Assembly: GCA_025464095.1 (NCBI GenBank)
Contig: JAODMF010000005.1
Location: 22,987-86,986 of the forward strand
From: Glaciihabitans sp.
GTDB taxonomy: Bacteria; Actinomycetota; Actinomycetes; Actinomycetales; Microbacteriaceae
Reading direction: 5' to 3'
DNA length: 64,000 bases
Both the position numbers and the translations under genes were made by a program. Positions 15,583-25,010 of the stretch are shown here, one piece after another; within the stretch, counting starts at the first letter, position 1, and each line of letters starts with the position of its first letter. The notes under the pieces were generated by a model. It had not been told where the DNA came from. It did no database searches and saw only the letters and a list, made by a program, of their open reading frames with translations.

Positions 15583-16518
15583 ATGACCTCCGCGGCCGCT
15601 CCGACCATGGTGCACGCGAAGGCGCCCGGCAAGATCAACGTGTTTCTCAAAGTGGGCGCGCTCGCCGAAGACGGCTACCACGACGTCGCGATCGCGTACC
15701 AGGCGGTCTCGCTCTACGAGGAAGTCCGCGCGTATCCGGCTGACGACTTCTCCGTCACAGTCGGCGGAACGGTCGAGCTCTCCCGGGTACCAACGGACGC
15801 GACCAACATCGCCATCAAGGCCGCTCGCCTGCTCGCGCGGCGCACCGGCTACCGCGGCGGCGCGCGGCTCGAGATCGACAAGCACGTGCCGGTCACCGGC
15901 GGCATGGGCGGCGGGTCGGCGGATGCCGCGGCCACCCTTCTCGCCTGTGACGCGCTCTGGGGCACCGAGTTGCCTCGCGACGAGATGCTCGCCCTGGCCA
16001 GCCAACTCGGCGCGGACGTACCCTTCGCCTTCACCGGCGGCACCGCCATCGGCACCGGCCGCGGCGACCAGTTGAGTCCCGCGCTGGCGAAGGGCCAGTT
16101 CCAGTGGGTGCTCGCGCTCGCCGATTTCGGTCTCAGTACTCCCGCCGTGTACAGCGAGCTCGACAGCCATCGCGACCGTCACGCGCAGGACATCTACCCG
16201 GCGGATGTCGCACCGTCCGTGGATGCGAACGTGCTGCAGGCCCTGCGCGCGGGCGACCCGCACATGCTGGCGGAGACTCTGTACAACGACCTGCAGGCTC
16301 CGGCACTGCACCTCGAACCATCGCTCGCGGGGGTGCTGGAACTCGGCGAGGAGAACGGCGCGCTCGCCGGCATCATCTCGGGCTCAGGTCCGACCGTCGC
16401 GTTCCTCGCGGCCGATCTCGACAGCGCTCTTGAGCTCCAGATCGCTCTCAGCGCTGCCCGTCTCACGGTCGTCCGCGCGATCGGGCCCGTACACGGCGCC
16501 CGCCTCGTCACACTCTGA
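15583..16518 (+). CDS. ispE: 4-diphosphocytidyl-2-C-methyl-D-erythritol kinase
   Basis: 311 residues. GHMP kinase of the MEP isoprenoid pathway; it phosphorylates CDP-ME at the 2-hydroxyl with ATP. The substrate-binding N-terminus is [23 protein letters not shown]. The ATP loop [19 protein letters not shown] is near residue 105, and the third GHMP motif [14 protein letters not shown] is near residue 265. A complete, ordinary member. It follows rsmA as in other actinobacteria, but a 245-base repeat-rich gap and its own -10 box suggest separate transcription. Its product feeds polyprenyl phosphates needed for cell wall synthesis and for the Pmt donor lipid. Confidence 0.96.
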   Translation: MTSAAAPTMVHAKAPGKINVFLKVGALAEDGYHDVAIAYQAVSLYEEVRAYPADDFSVTVGGTVELSRVPTDATNIAIKAARLLARRTGYRGGARLEIDKHVPVTGGMGGGSADAAATLLACDALWGTELPRDEMLALASQLGADVPFAFTGGTAIGTGRGDQLSPALAKGQFQWVLALADFGLSTPAVYSELDSHRDRHAQDIYPADVAPSVDANVLQALRAGDPHMLAETLYNDLQAPALHLEPSLAGVLELGEENGALAGIISGSGPTVAFLAADLDSALELQIALSAARLTVVRAIGPVHGARLVTL

Positions 16519-16626
16519 AGCCGCCGCCAACCGCGCTCGACGAGCGGGCCGCCCAGCTTCCCAGCCAAAATCCCGCGACCCGGCTCTATGCTGCGAGGAG
16601 CGTCGGAACCGAGCAGGGAGCAAGCG

Positions 16627-18210
16627 ATGACCGTTCGCCGCGTCAACCGCTTCGCGGGCCTCGTCGGACTCGCCACCGCGCTCATCACGCTCGCCGGCGC
16701 GGAAGTCGTCTCCCTGCTGGTCGCACCGGGCAGCAGCCCACTGTTCGCGGTCGGATCGTTCGTCATCGACATCGTTCCGCCGTGGGTGAAGGATGCCGTC
16801 ATCCAGCTGTTCGGCACCGCCGACAAGGTGGTGCTGCTCTCCGCGCTCGGCGTGCTCGCGCTTGTGCTCGCGATCGGCATCGGCATCCTCGAGTACCACC
16901 GGCCGCGCTGGGGAGTCTCGGGGCTCATCCTTCTCGGGTTGGTCGTGGCGATAGTCTCGGTCACCCGCTCGGGCGCATCCCTCCTCTGGGGTCTGCCGAC
17001 GGTCATCGGCATCGCGCTGGGTGTGGTCATACTCCAGCGCGGCATGCGCCGGCTGCACCTGTTCGTGGATGCCGCATCCCGTGACGAACTCGCCCCCGAC
17101 ACCGGCGAGAAGGCGGATGAAGCCAGCCGCCGCGCCGTCGTCGGCCGCCGCGGATTCTTCACCTTCGTCGGTGCGGTATCCGGTGCAGCCGTGATCGCTG
17201 GATTCGCCGCACGCACGGTCAACGCGGGCACCGCGGCCGTCACTGCCGTGCGGGAGAAGCTGAAGCTGCCGGCGCCAACGACGCCTGCGCCGGCGATCCC
17301 GGCGGGTGCCTCGCTCGACATTCCCGGGATCTCGCCGCTGATCACGGCCGCGAAGGACTTTTACCGCATCGACACGGCGCTGCAGGTGCCAGCCATCGAC
17401 GCCTCCAAGTGGTCACTCACCATCACCGGGATGGTGGAGAACGAGGTGACCATCACTTTCGCCGAGCTGCTGGCGCTGCCGATGACCGAGCGCACCATCA
17501 CGCTGCAGTGCGTGTCGAACGAGGTCGGAGGGGACCTGGTCGGCAATGCGACGTGGCTCGGGTACCCGATCCGGGAACTCCTGCTGCGCGCGAAGCCGAC
17601 GGCCGGGGCCGACATGGTGCTCTCCCGCAGCATCGACGGCTTCACCGCCGGCACGCCGCTCTCCGTCCTGCAGGACGACAAGCGCGACAGCCTGCTCGCT
17701 GTCGGCATGAACGGCAAGCCGTTGCCGCTCGAGCACGGCTTTCCCGCCCGGATGGTCGTGCCGGGCCTGTACGGGTACGTTTCGGCGACGAAATGGGTCG
17801 TCGAACTCAAGGTCACGACGTTCGCGAACGACATGGGCTACTGGACGCCGCGAGGCTGGGACGCCCTCGGTCCGATCAAGATCTCCTCCCGAATCGACGT
17901 GCCGGCGTACACGGCGACCATTCCCGCGGGCAGGACGAAGGTCGCCGGCGTCGCCTGGGCACAGCACACCGGACTCAAGGCGATGGAGGTGCGTTTCGAC
18001 CGCGGGCCGTGGCAACCCGCGGTCCTCGCCGATGCGATCTCGGCCGACACCTGGCGCCAGTGGTACTACGACTGGGAGGCGACAAAGGGCGTTCACCTCA
18101 TCGAGTGCCGGGCAACGGATGCGAACGGCCTGGTGCAGAGCGGACGACACCAGGCGCCCGCTCCGAACGGCAGCGAGGGCTGGGAGACGATCACCGTCGA
18201 GGTCGCGTGA
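16627..18210 (+). CDS. Membrane-anchored molybdopterin oxidoreductase (sulfite oxidase/YedY type)
   Basis: 527 residues. Four hydrophobic segments (residues about 8-150) are followed by a twin-arginine pair (Arg174-Arg175 in VVGRRGFFTFVGAVSG) and a fifth membrane segment, then a sulfite-oxidase-fold molybdopterin domain outside the cell. Cys295 (TLQCVSNEVGGDLVG) is the molybdenum ligand. A C-terminal Mo-co dimerisation-like domain follows (WAQHTGLKAMEVRFD; WETITVEV). The layout matches the five-segment actinobacterial molybdoproteins that need both Sec and Tat for insertion. The ATG at 16627 has GGGAG upstream. The substrate is unknown. Confidence 0.9.
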   Translation: MTVRRVNRFAGLVGLATALITLAGAEVVSLLVAPGSSPLFAVGSFVIDIVPPWVKDAVIQLFGTADKVVLLSALGVLALVLAIGIGILEYHRPRWGVSGLILLGLVVAIVSVTRSGASLLWGLPTVIGIALGVVILQRGMRRLHLFVDAASRDELAPDTGEKADEASRRAVVGRRGFFTFVGAVSGAAVIAGFAARTVNAGTAAVTAVREKLKLPAPTTPAPAIPAGASLDIPGISPLITAAKDFYRIDTALQVPAIDASKWSLTITGMVENEVTITFAELLALPMTERTITLQCVSNEVGGDLVGNATWLGYPIRELLLRAKPTAGADMVLSRSIDGFTAGTPLSVLQDDKRDSLLAVGMNGKPLPLEHGFPARMVVPGLYGYVSATKWVVELKVTTFANDMGYWTPRGWDALGPIKISSRIDVPAYTATIPAGRTKVAGVAWAQHTGLKAMEVRFDRGPWQPAVLADAISADTWRQWYYDWEATKGVHLIECRATDANGLVQSGRHQAPAPNGSEGWETITVEVA

Positions 18211-18247
18211 GCGTGAGTGCGGCAGAGTCCGGTATTCTTACCCACCT

Positions 18248-20053
18248 ATGGCACACCTTCTCGGGGCGGAATCCCTGCACCTCGAGTACCCCACGCGCGT
18301 CGTGTTCGACGACCTCACCATCGGCATCGATGAGGGGCAGCGCATTGGCGTCGTCGGTCGCAACGGCGACGGCAAGTCCACCCTGTTGCGCCTGCTCTCG
18401 GGCCGCACCGAACCGGATGCCGGACGCGTCACGCGCCGCGGCGGCGTCACGCTGGGCATGCTCGACCAGGCCGACACGCTCGACGACGACCTCATCGTCT
18501 CGCAGGCGATCGTCGGCGACCGCGACGAGCACGAGTGGGCGGGCGACCCCAAGGTTCGCGACGTAATCGCGGGGCTCGTCGGCGGCATCCCGTGGGACGC
18601 GGCGATCAAAGACCTGAGCGGCGGGCAGCGCCGACGAGTCGCGCTGGCGGCCCTGCTGACCGGTGACTGGGACATCCTCTTTCTCGACGAACCGACCAAC
18701 CACCTCGACGTCGAGGGCATCTCCTGGCTCGCCCAGCACCTCAAACGCCGCTGGTCGGTCAACGCCGGCGGGCTGATGGTCGTCACTCACGACCGGTGGT
18801 TCCTCGATGAGGTCTGCACTGACACGTGGGAGGTGCACGATCGCCTGATCGAACCGTTCGAGGGCGGGTACGCCGCGTACATCCTGCAGCGCGTCGAGCG
18901 TGACCGCATGGCCGCTGCATCCGAGTCCAAGCGCCAGAACCTCATGCGCAAGGAGCTGGCCTGGCTGCGCCGCGGTGCGCCGGCCCGCAGCACCAAGCCC
19001 AAATTCCGCATGGATGCCGCTGCCGAGCTGATCGCCAACGAGCCGCCACCGAGGGACAGCGTTTCGCTCGCGTCGATGGCCATGCAGCGGCTCGGCAAAG
19101 ACGTCGTCGACCTCGAGGACGTCTCGGTCACCTACGAGGAGGCGACCACGGGCGCCCCGAAGCGGATCCTGCACGACCTGACCTGGCGCATTGCACCGGG
19201 TGAGCGCACCGGCATTCTCGGCGTCAATGGCGCCGGCAAGAGCACGCTGCTGGGCCTCGTCGCCGGAACGCTCAAGCCGACCTCCGGTCGTGTGAAGCGG
19301 GGCAAGACCATCAAGGTCGCTGTGCTCACGCAGCAGCTGGCCGAGCTCGAGGACATCTGGGAAGACCGGGTCAGCGAGGTGCTCGGCAGGCAGAAGAGTT
19401 CCTACGTCGCCGGGGGCAAGGAGATGACCCCAACGCAGTTGCTGGAGCGGGTCGGCTTCCAGAGCGCTCAGCTCTCGACGCGGGTGAAGGAGCTGTCGGG
19501 CGGCCAGAAGCGGCGCCTGCAGTTGCTGCTCATCATCCTCGACGAGCCGAACGTGCTGATCCTCGATGAGCCGACCAACGATCTCGACACCGACATGCTG
19601 GCCGCGATCGAAGACCTTCTCGACTCCTACGCGGGCACGCTGCTCGTCGTCAGTCACGATCGGTACCTCATCGAGCGCGTGACCGACCAGCAATACGCGG
19701 TGCTCGACGGCAACTTCCGACACCTGCCGGGCGGCGTGGAGCAGTACCTGTCACTGCGTGCCGGGCAGCTTGCCGCGGCATCCAGTGCCGGCAGCAAGGC
19801 GGCGTCCGCGGCACAGTCGCACACGAAGCTGCGCGGTGCTGAACTGCGCAACGCCGAGAAGGAGCTTGCCGCGGCGACGCGCAAGCTCGAGAAGCTCGGC
19901 GTTCGCGTCGATGAGCTGCACGGGCTGATGGCGACGCACGACACATCCGACTACGCGGGCCTCGGTGTGCTGTCGAAAGAGCTTGCCGAGCTGGAGGCGT
20001 CCATCGCGGCGCTCGAGGCCCGCTGGCTGGAACTCGGCGAACTGCTCGCCTGA
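18248..20053 (+). CDS. ABC-F family ATPase (ribosome-associated)
   Basis: 601 residues with two ATP-binding cassettes and no membrane segment. First cassette: Walker A GVVGRNGDGKSTLL, signature LSGGQRRRVAL, Walker B LFLDEPTNHLD. Second cassette: GVNGAGKSTLLG, LSGGQKRRLQL, LILDEPTNDLD. The linker (P-site tRNA interaction motif region) contains RSTKPKFRMDAAAEL. The C-terminal 100 residues are a charged coiled coil (AELRNAEKELAAATRKLEKL) as in Uup-type members. ABC-F proteins act on stalled ribosomes or in antibiotic resistance; the subfamily here looks like the housekeeping Uup type. Start: ATG at 18248, nine bases after TATTCT. Confidence 0.92.
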   Translation: MAHLLGAESLHLEYPTRVVFDDLTIGIDEGQRIGVVGRNGDGKSTLLRLLSGRTEPDAGRVTRRGGVTLGMLDQADTLDDDLIVSQAIVGDRDEHEWAGDPKVRDVIAGLVGGIPWDAAIKDLSGGQRRRVALAALLTGDWDILFLDEPTNHLDVEGISWLAQHLKRRWSVNAGGLMVVTHDRWFLDEVCTDTWEVHDRLIEPFEGGYAAYILQRVERDRMAAASESKRQNLMRKELAWLRRGAPARSTKPKFRMDAAAELIANEPPPRDSVSLASMAMQRLGKDVVDLEDVSVTYEEATTGAPKRILHDLTWRIAPGERTGILGVNGAGKSTLLGLVAGTLKPTSGRVKRGKTIKVAVLTQQLAELEDIWEDRVSEVLGRQKSSYVAGGKEMTPTQLLERVGFQSAQLSTRVKELSGGQKRRLQLLLIILDEPNVLILDEPTNDLDTDMLAAIEDLLDSYAGTLLVVSHDRYLIERVTDQQYAVLDGNFRHLPGGVEQYLSLRAGQLAAASSAGSKAASAAQSHTKLRGAELRNAEKELAAATRKLEKLGVRVDELHGLMATHDTSDYAGLGVLSKELAELEASIAALEARWLELGELLA

Positions 20054-20156
20054 GCGGCACCCGCTGGTTGCCCCTCGTCAACCTCCCGTTACCCGAACGG
20101 CCCTTAGCTTGGGTCAGCGATGCTGCGAGCACGCAGACGACGGGGGCGATGAGGGC

Positions 20157-20642
20157 ATGGGCGCACACATCGTCTTCGCGCGCTTCCCGTCGCTCGACAG
20201 TTTTCGCATCCGCCCATGGACGCAGCACACGGCAGAGGTCACCGGGGGCGAACCCGCCGCGTCATCGGCCGGATCCGGCGTGGTCGTCTGGCAATTGTCA
20301 TCCGCCAATCATCGCCAGCTCGCCCGCAGTGCCCTCGTGCACCGGACGGTGCTGGATGCCATCGACGACGCCAGCACGGTCGTGCGCGAAACGGATGGCG
20401 AGGTCATCCTCGTACGCAAGGACGGCGCTGGCGCTTTCGGTTGGTACCTGGCGACGCCGTACCGCATCCTCGCCCTCTGCCCGCGCTGGTATGCGACCGA
20501 GCGCGAGCGGCGACACTCCATCGACCTGGTGGCAGGCGCCCTGCCCGGAGCCCAGCTGAGCCTCACCGTGCGCGTGGTCGGCGCGGATCACACGGAAGAG
20601 CTGCCGGCGGTGGAGCGGGTGGAGCGGCTTTTGCGGCGGTAG
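20157..20642 (+). CDS. Hypothetical protein
   Basis: 161 residues, not recognised. Soluble, with no signal peptide; moderately basic at the C-terminus (ERVERLLRR). Notable segments: VVVWQLSSANHRQLARSALV and VILVRKDGAGAFGWYLATPY, the latter resembling a short beta hairpin like those in YegP-type repeats, though not convincingly. The frame is open upstream into the ABC-F gene; the ATG at 20157 has only a weak gaggg ribosome site. Codon bias favours coding. It is followed by the convergent MarR gene 29 bases away. Confidence 0.55.
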   Translation: MGAHIVFARFPSLDSFRIRPWTQHTAEVTGGEPAASSAGSGVVVWQLSSANHRQLARSALVHRTVLDAIDDASTVVRETDGEVILVRKDGAGAFGWYLATPYRILALCPRWYATERERRHSIDLVAGALPGAQLSLTVRVVGADHTEELPAVERVERLLRR

Positions 20643-20671
20643 GGGTGGATTGGGGTGGGGTCGCAGCTGGG

Positions 20672-21163
20672 TTAGTCGAAGTCGAGGCTGAGCTTGCGGA
20701 GCAGGGCGCTGAGGCGTTCCTGGTCGGCGGCCGAAAGCCCATCCAGCAGGTCTGATTCGGCTTCGACGAGCAGGGTGATCGCGGAGTCGACCCGTTCCCG
20801 GCCGCGCTCGGTCATGATGACGAGGATGCCCCGGCCGTCGTGCGGGTCGGTGCGGCGCTCGACCAGCCGACGTTCGACCAGGCGGTCGATGCGGTTGGTC
20901 ATGGTCCCGCTGCTGACGAGCGTCTGCTGCAGCAACGCCTTGGGGCTCAGCTGGTAGGGGGTGCCTGCCCGGCGCAGGGCGGAGAGCACGTCGAACTCCC
21001 AGAGCTCGAGCTCGGATGCGCCGAACGCGGTTCGGCGTGCGCGCTCGAGGTGGCGCGCAAGGCGGCCGACCCGGCTCAGCACCTGCAGCGGTGCGAAGTC
21101 GAGGTCCGGACGCTCGCGGGTCCACGCATCGACGATCCGGTCGACTTCATCGTGTGCGGGCAT
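20672..21163 (-). CDS. MarR-family transcriptional regulator
   Basis: 163 residues. Winged-helix repressor of the MarR family. Helix-turn-helix and wing: PYQLSPKALLQQTLVSSGTM, then MTNRIDRLVERRLVERRTDPHDGRG, the classic recognition helix and wing. The N-terminal dimerisation helix (VDRIVDAWTRERPDLDF) and C-terminal helices (LSALLRKLSLDFD) are intact. GATAAT lies six bases before the ATG, so transcription is probably leaderless. There is no adjacent transporter or enzyme gene to name as target; autoregulation is usual for the family. Confidence 0.92.
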   Translation of the reverse strand: MPAHDEVDRIVDAWTRERPDLDFAPLQVLSRVGRLARHLERARRTAFGASELELWEFDVLSALRRAGTPYQLSPKALLQQTLVSSGTMTNRIDRLVERRLVERRTDPHDGRGILVIMTERGRERVDSAITLLVEAESDLLDGLSAADQERLSALLRKLSLDFD

Positions 21164-21169
21164 CCCCCC

Positions 21170-21175
21170 ATTATC
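21170..21175 (-). promoter_or_regulatory. -10 box of the MarR gene, leaderless
   Basis: GATAAT on the minus strand, six bases (gggggg) from the ATG at 21163. Confidence 0.5.
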
Positions 21176-21197
21176 CCGTTCGCTGTTTCTCGCTGGT

Positions 21198-21557
21198 GGC
21201 GGGGGTTGTGTGCGTGCTCGTGGCGGGAGTTGTGTGCGTCACCTGGTGGCGGGGGAAGTGTGCTCGCGGCGGGTGAACAGCGCTGGCGGCGGGGGTGGTT
21301 GCGAATGCGGCGGGAGTGGTGTCTACGTGGCGGGAGCCTGGGCTCCCGCCGCCTGCACGTAATCCCAGCCGTGCCCTGCCTCGCTGCCCATAACTCCCGC
21401 CACAACCGCGCCTAACTCCCGCCGCCGCGCGCACACAGCACATATCTCCCGCCATCACGGCACTCACCTCCCTCCGCGTGCACCCAACCCCCGCCATCAT
21501 CCGCGCACCTGCACGTAACCCGCGCGGCCACGCCATCACCGCACTCAACCCCCGCCA
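21198..21557. repeat. Mirror-image array of GGCGGGAG-type repeats
   Basis: Between the MarR promoter and tRNA-Gln. The left half (21198-21338) has seven copies of ggcggg(a/g/t)g at 14-30-base spacing, often followed by ttgtgtgcg. The right half carries six copies of the reverse complement (ctcccgcc or cccccgcc), often preceded by aa or at. The halves meet in the perfect palindrome at 21329-21350 (GGCGGGAGCC-TG-GGCTCCCGCC). No gene fits in the 498-base gap; the rest (21558-21661) is C/A-rich. Confidence 0.8.
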
Positions 21558-21661
21558 CCACAACCACCACAACCCCACAACACCTCACAACCCCCCCCCG
21601 CACCACCCGCTTCCTGCACCCCGCCCCGCATCTGGCAGACTTGTGGCGCGCGATTGCGCGG

Positions 21662-21733
21662 TCCGCCTTGGTGTAATGGCAGCACGACAGCCTTTGGAGC
21701 TGTTAGGTCCAGGTTCGAGTCCTGGAGGCGGAG
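21662..21733 (+). tRNA. tRNA-Gln (anticodon TTG)
   Basis: Cloverleaf read by eye: acceptor TCCGCCT pairs perfectly with AGGCGGA (21726-21732), discriminator G73. Anticodon stem ACAGC/GCTGT encloses the loop CTTTGGA with anticodon TTG. T-arm CCAGG-TTCGAGT-CCTGG. CCA is not encoded (CAG follows). Placement ahead of glmU is conserved in several actinobacteria; here a sugar transporter block separates them. Confidence 0.93.
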
Positions 21734-21755
21734 CAGCAGGGTATCTTTGAGCCTC

Positions 21756-22946
21756 GTGAGCACCATCCGTGCGACTCCGGGGTCGCAAACTTCACTTCGT
21801 GAAGCTAACCGCGCGCGGATTGTGGATGCCGTGCGGCACCACGGCGGTCTCACCCAGGTCGAACTCGCTGGCGCGACCGGTCTCTCGCCGGCCACGGTGT
21901 CGAACATCGTCAAGGAGCTGACGGCATCCGGGTTGCTGCACACCGCTCCGACCTCGCGCAGCGGGCGCAGGGCCGTGCACGTCACTCTCGCCCGACGGCT
22001 CGGCCTTGTCGCGGGCATCCACATTTCGATGCGGCATATGCGGGTCGCGCTGGCGGATGTCGCCAACACGGTCGTCTCCGAGCACTCCATGCCGCTCGCG
22101 AAAGACCACAGGGCCGACAACGAGCTCGACAAGGCCGCCCGCCTGATCGTGGACATGCTCGATTCCGTCGACGCGAGCCTGGATGAGGTCCTCGGCGTCG
22201 GCATCGCGATGTCCGCCCCGGTGGATGCCGCTACCGGCATGATTTCCCGCTCCGGCCTGATGCGCGGCTGGGACGGGATCCCGATCGCCGAGGTGATGCA
22301 ACGCCGCATCCATCGTCCCGTTTTCATCGACAACGACTCCAATCTCGGCGCGCTCGCGGAGTCGCGCACCGGTGCGGCCCGCGGGCGGTCGGATGTGCTC
22401 TACATCCGTCTCGCGCAGGGAATTGGCTCCGGGCTCATCCTGGGCGGCCAGCTGTATCGCGGCTTCGGCAACAGCGCCGGCGAGTTCGGCCATATGACGA
22501 TCGACGAGAACGGCCCGGTGTGCCGCTGCGGAAATCGCGGATGCCTGGAAGCTCTTGCCGGGGGACCGGCGATTCTGGAGTCCCTGCGCGAGACGCACGG
22601 CGCGCTCAAGCTCAATGACGTGATCGTCCGCGCGATCGGCGGCGACCAGCTCTGCGTCCGTGCCCTCGCGGATGCCGGCCGCCACATCGGCATTGCGGCC
22701 GCGAACGTCTGCAACCTGCTCGCACCGGAGCGCATCGTTGTCGGCGGCGACCTCGCCCGCGCCGGCGAGCTCATCATCGGCCCGATCCGGCACAGCATGG
22801 AACGCTCGGTGGTGATGGGCGCGAACAAGGTCGCCGACCTCGTTCAGGGCCAGCTGGGGGAGCGCGCGGAGATGTCCGGCGCGCTCATGTTCGCGGTCGA
22901 TTCCAGCAGTTTCGGGCATGATGACTTCGCCGCGGCGCTTTCGTAG
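21756..22946 (+). CDS. ROK-family transcriptional regulator (XylR/NagC type)
   Basis: 396 residues. N-terminal winged HTH (REANRARIVDAVRHHGGLTQ, VELAGATGLSPATVSNIVKE) fused to a ROK sugar-kinase-like domain with the zinc motif CRCGNRGCLEA. The ROK domain senses a sugar. The next three genes encode a xylose/ribose-type ABC transporter, so it is most likely the local repressor. The frame is open back through the tRNA gene; the GTG at 21756 is chosen because it is the first start after tRNA-Gln and lies eight bases after TATCTT. Confidence 0.9.
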   Translation: MSTIRATPGSQTSLREANRARIVDAVRHHGGLTQVELAGATGLSPATVSNIVKELTASGLLHTAPTSRSGRRAVHVTLARRLGLVAGIHISMRHMRVALADVANTVVSEHSMPLAKDHRADNELDKAARLIVDMLDSVDASLDEVLGVGIAMSAPVDAATGMISRSGLMRGWDGIPIAEVMQRRIHRPVFIDNDSNLGALAESRTGAARGRSDVLYIRLAQGIGSGLILGGQLYRGFGNSAGEFGHMTIDENGPVCRCGNRGCLEALAGGPAILESLRETHGALKLNDVIVRAIGGDQLCVRALADAGRHIGIAAANVCNLLAPERIVVGGDLARAGELIIGPIRHSMERSVVMGANKVADLVQGQLGERAEMSGALMFAVDSSSFGHDDFAAALS

Positions 22947-22949
22947 TGG

Positions 22950-22955
22950 TTGACA
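22950..22955 (+). promoter_or_regulatory. Possible -35 box of the sugar ABC transporter operon
   Basis: TTGACA just after the ROK stop codon. No good -10 lies at 17 bases (ggtaaa is weak), so the call is tentative. The gap to the binding-protein gene is 94 bases. Confidence 0.3.
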
Positions 22956-23040
22956 TGTTCTCGATACTCTTCGGTAAACCGGCACGCCTATCCCGTACGT
23001 CCACCGCGACCCGACGCGCACAGCATCCGGAGGTTTCTCA

Positions 23041-24108
23041 ATGACGATGACCACCACCCGAACGGTCCTGGCCGCCGCCGTACTACTGCTCGTGGCATCC
23101 GCCCTGACCGGATGCGCCACGGTTGCTGGTACGGCGAACGCGCCGCGGGTGGGCCTGCTGCTTCCCGACTCCGTCACCTCCCGCTATGAGGCGGCCGACA
23201 AACCGTATTTCGAGGCGAAGCTGCACGCGCTGAACCCCCGGGCCACCGTTCTCTACGCGAATGCGGACGGGGATGCCGGAAAGCAGTTGCAGCAGGCCGA
23301 GTCGATGCTCACCCAGGGCGTCAACGTTCTCGTGCTCGACCCGTACGACAGCGCAGCGGCCGCGAGCATCGTCACCGAGGCGACCGCGAAGCACGTGCCT
23401 GTGATCTCCTATGATCGGCTCATCGCGGGCGGGGGAGCGCAGTACTACATCTCCTTCGACAACGAGCGGGTGGGCGAGCTGCAGGCGAAGGCGCTGGTCG
23501 ACAAGCTGAAGAGTGATGGCGTGCCGGCGGGCAGCGGCATCCTGATGGTCAACGGGTCTCCGACGGACAATAACGCGAAGCTCTTCAAGCAGGGCGCGCA
23601 CAAGATTATCGACCCGAGCGGATACACCGTGCTCGGCGAGTTCGACGCCCCGGGCTGGGAGCCGTCGAAGGCCCAGGACTGGGTTTCCGGTCAGGTCACC
23701 AAGTTCGGCGCGAGGATCACCGGCGTCTATGCCGCCAACGATGCCGTCGCGGGCGGCGCCATCGCGGCGCTCAAAGCGGCCGGCATGACGACGGTTCCGC
23801 CGGTGACCGGGCAGGATGCTGAGCTCGCGGGCATCCAGCGCATCCTCGCCGGTTCCCAGTACATGACCGTCTACAAGACGATCAAACCGGAAGCCGAGAA
23901 AGCGGCCGAGATCGCTCTCCGCCTGGCCAAGGGTGAAAAACCGAAGGGCGACACGGTTGTCGACGGGGTGCAGTCGACCCTTCTGGTTCCGGTGGCGGTG
24001 ACAGCGGACACGATCCAGTCGACGATTGTGAAAGACGGCTTCTACGCCGCGGCCCAGATCTGCACGAGCGCGTACCGGGCGGCCTGCGCCGTCGCCGGCG
24101 TGAAGTAG
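23041..24108 (+). CDS. Sugar ABC transporter substrate-binding lipoprotein (XylF type)
   Basis: 355 residues. Lipoprotein signal with lipobox LTGC (Cys at residue 22). Periplasmic-binding-protein fold of the pentose/galactose class: VGLLLPDSVTSRYEAADKPY, VNVLVLDPYDSAAAASIV and VYAANDAVAGGAIAALKAAG match D-xylose-binding proteins. It sits on the outside of the membrane and delivers sugar to the permease encoded two genes downstream. GGAGG lies seven bases before the ATG. The substrate is inferred to be xylose or a related aldose from family resemblance only. Confidence 0.9.
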   Translation: MTMTTTRTVLAAAVLLLVASALTGCATVAGTANAPRVGLLLPDSVTSRYEAADKPYFEAKLHALNPRATVLYANADGDAGKQLQQAESMLTQGVNVLVLDPYDSAAAASIVTEATAKHVPVISYDRLIAGGGAQYYISFDNERVGELQAKALVDKLKSDGVPAGSGILMVNGSPTDNNAKLFKQGAHKIIDPSGYTVLGEFDAPGWEPSKAQDWVSGQVTKFGARITGVYAANDAVAGGAIAALKAAGMTTVPPVTGQDAELAGIQRILAGSQYMTVYKTIKPEAEKAAEIALRLAKGEKPKGDTVVDGVQSTLLVPVAVTADTIQSTIVKDGFYAAAQICTSAYRAACAVAGVK

Positions 24109-24176
24109 CCGGCAGCGTTGGCCGGCATCCGTCGTTACGCAACAGCACAGAATGTCCAACAGGTAAGGAACGGCAC

Positions 24177-25006
<830 letters not shown>

Positions 25007-25010
<4 letters not shown>

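Noticed and set aside
21198..21557. CRISPR array
   Set aside because: Repeats are only about 8-15 bases, spacing is irregular, half are inverted, and no cas gene is near.
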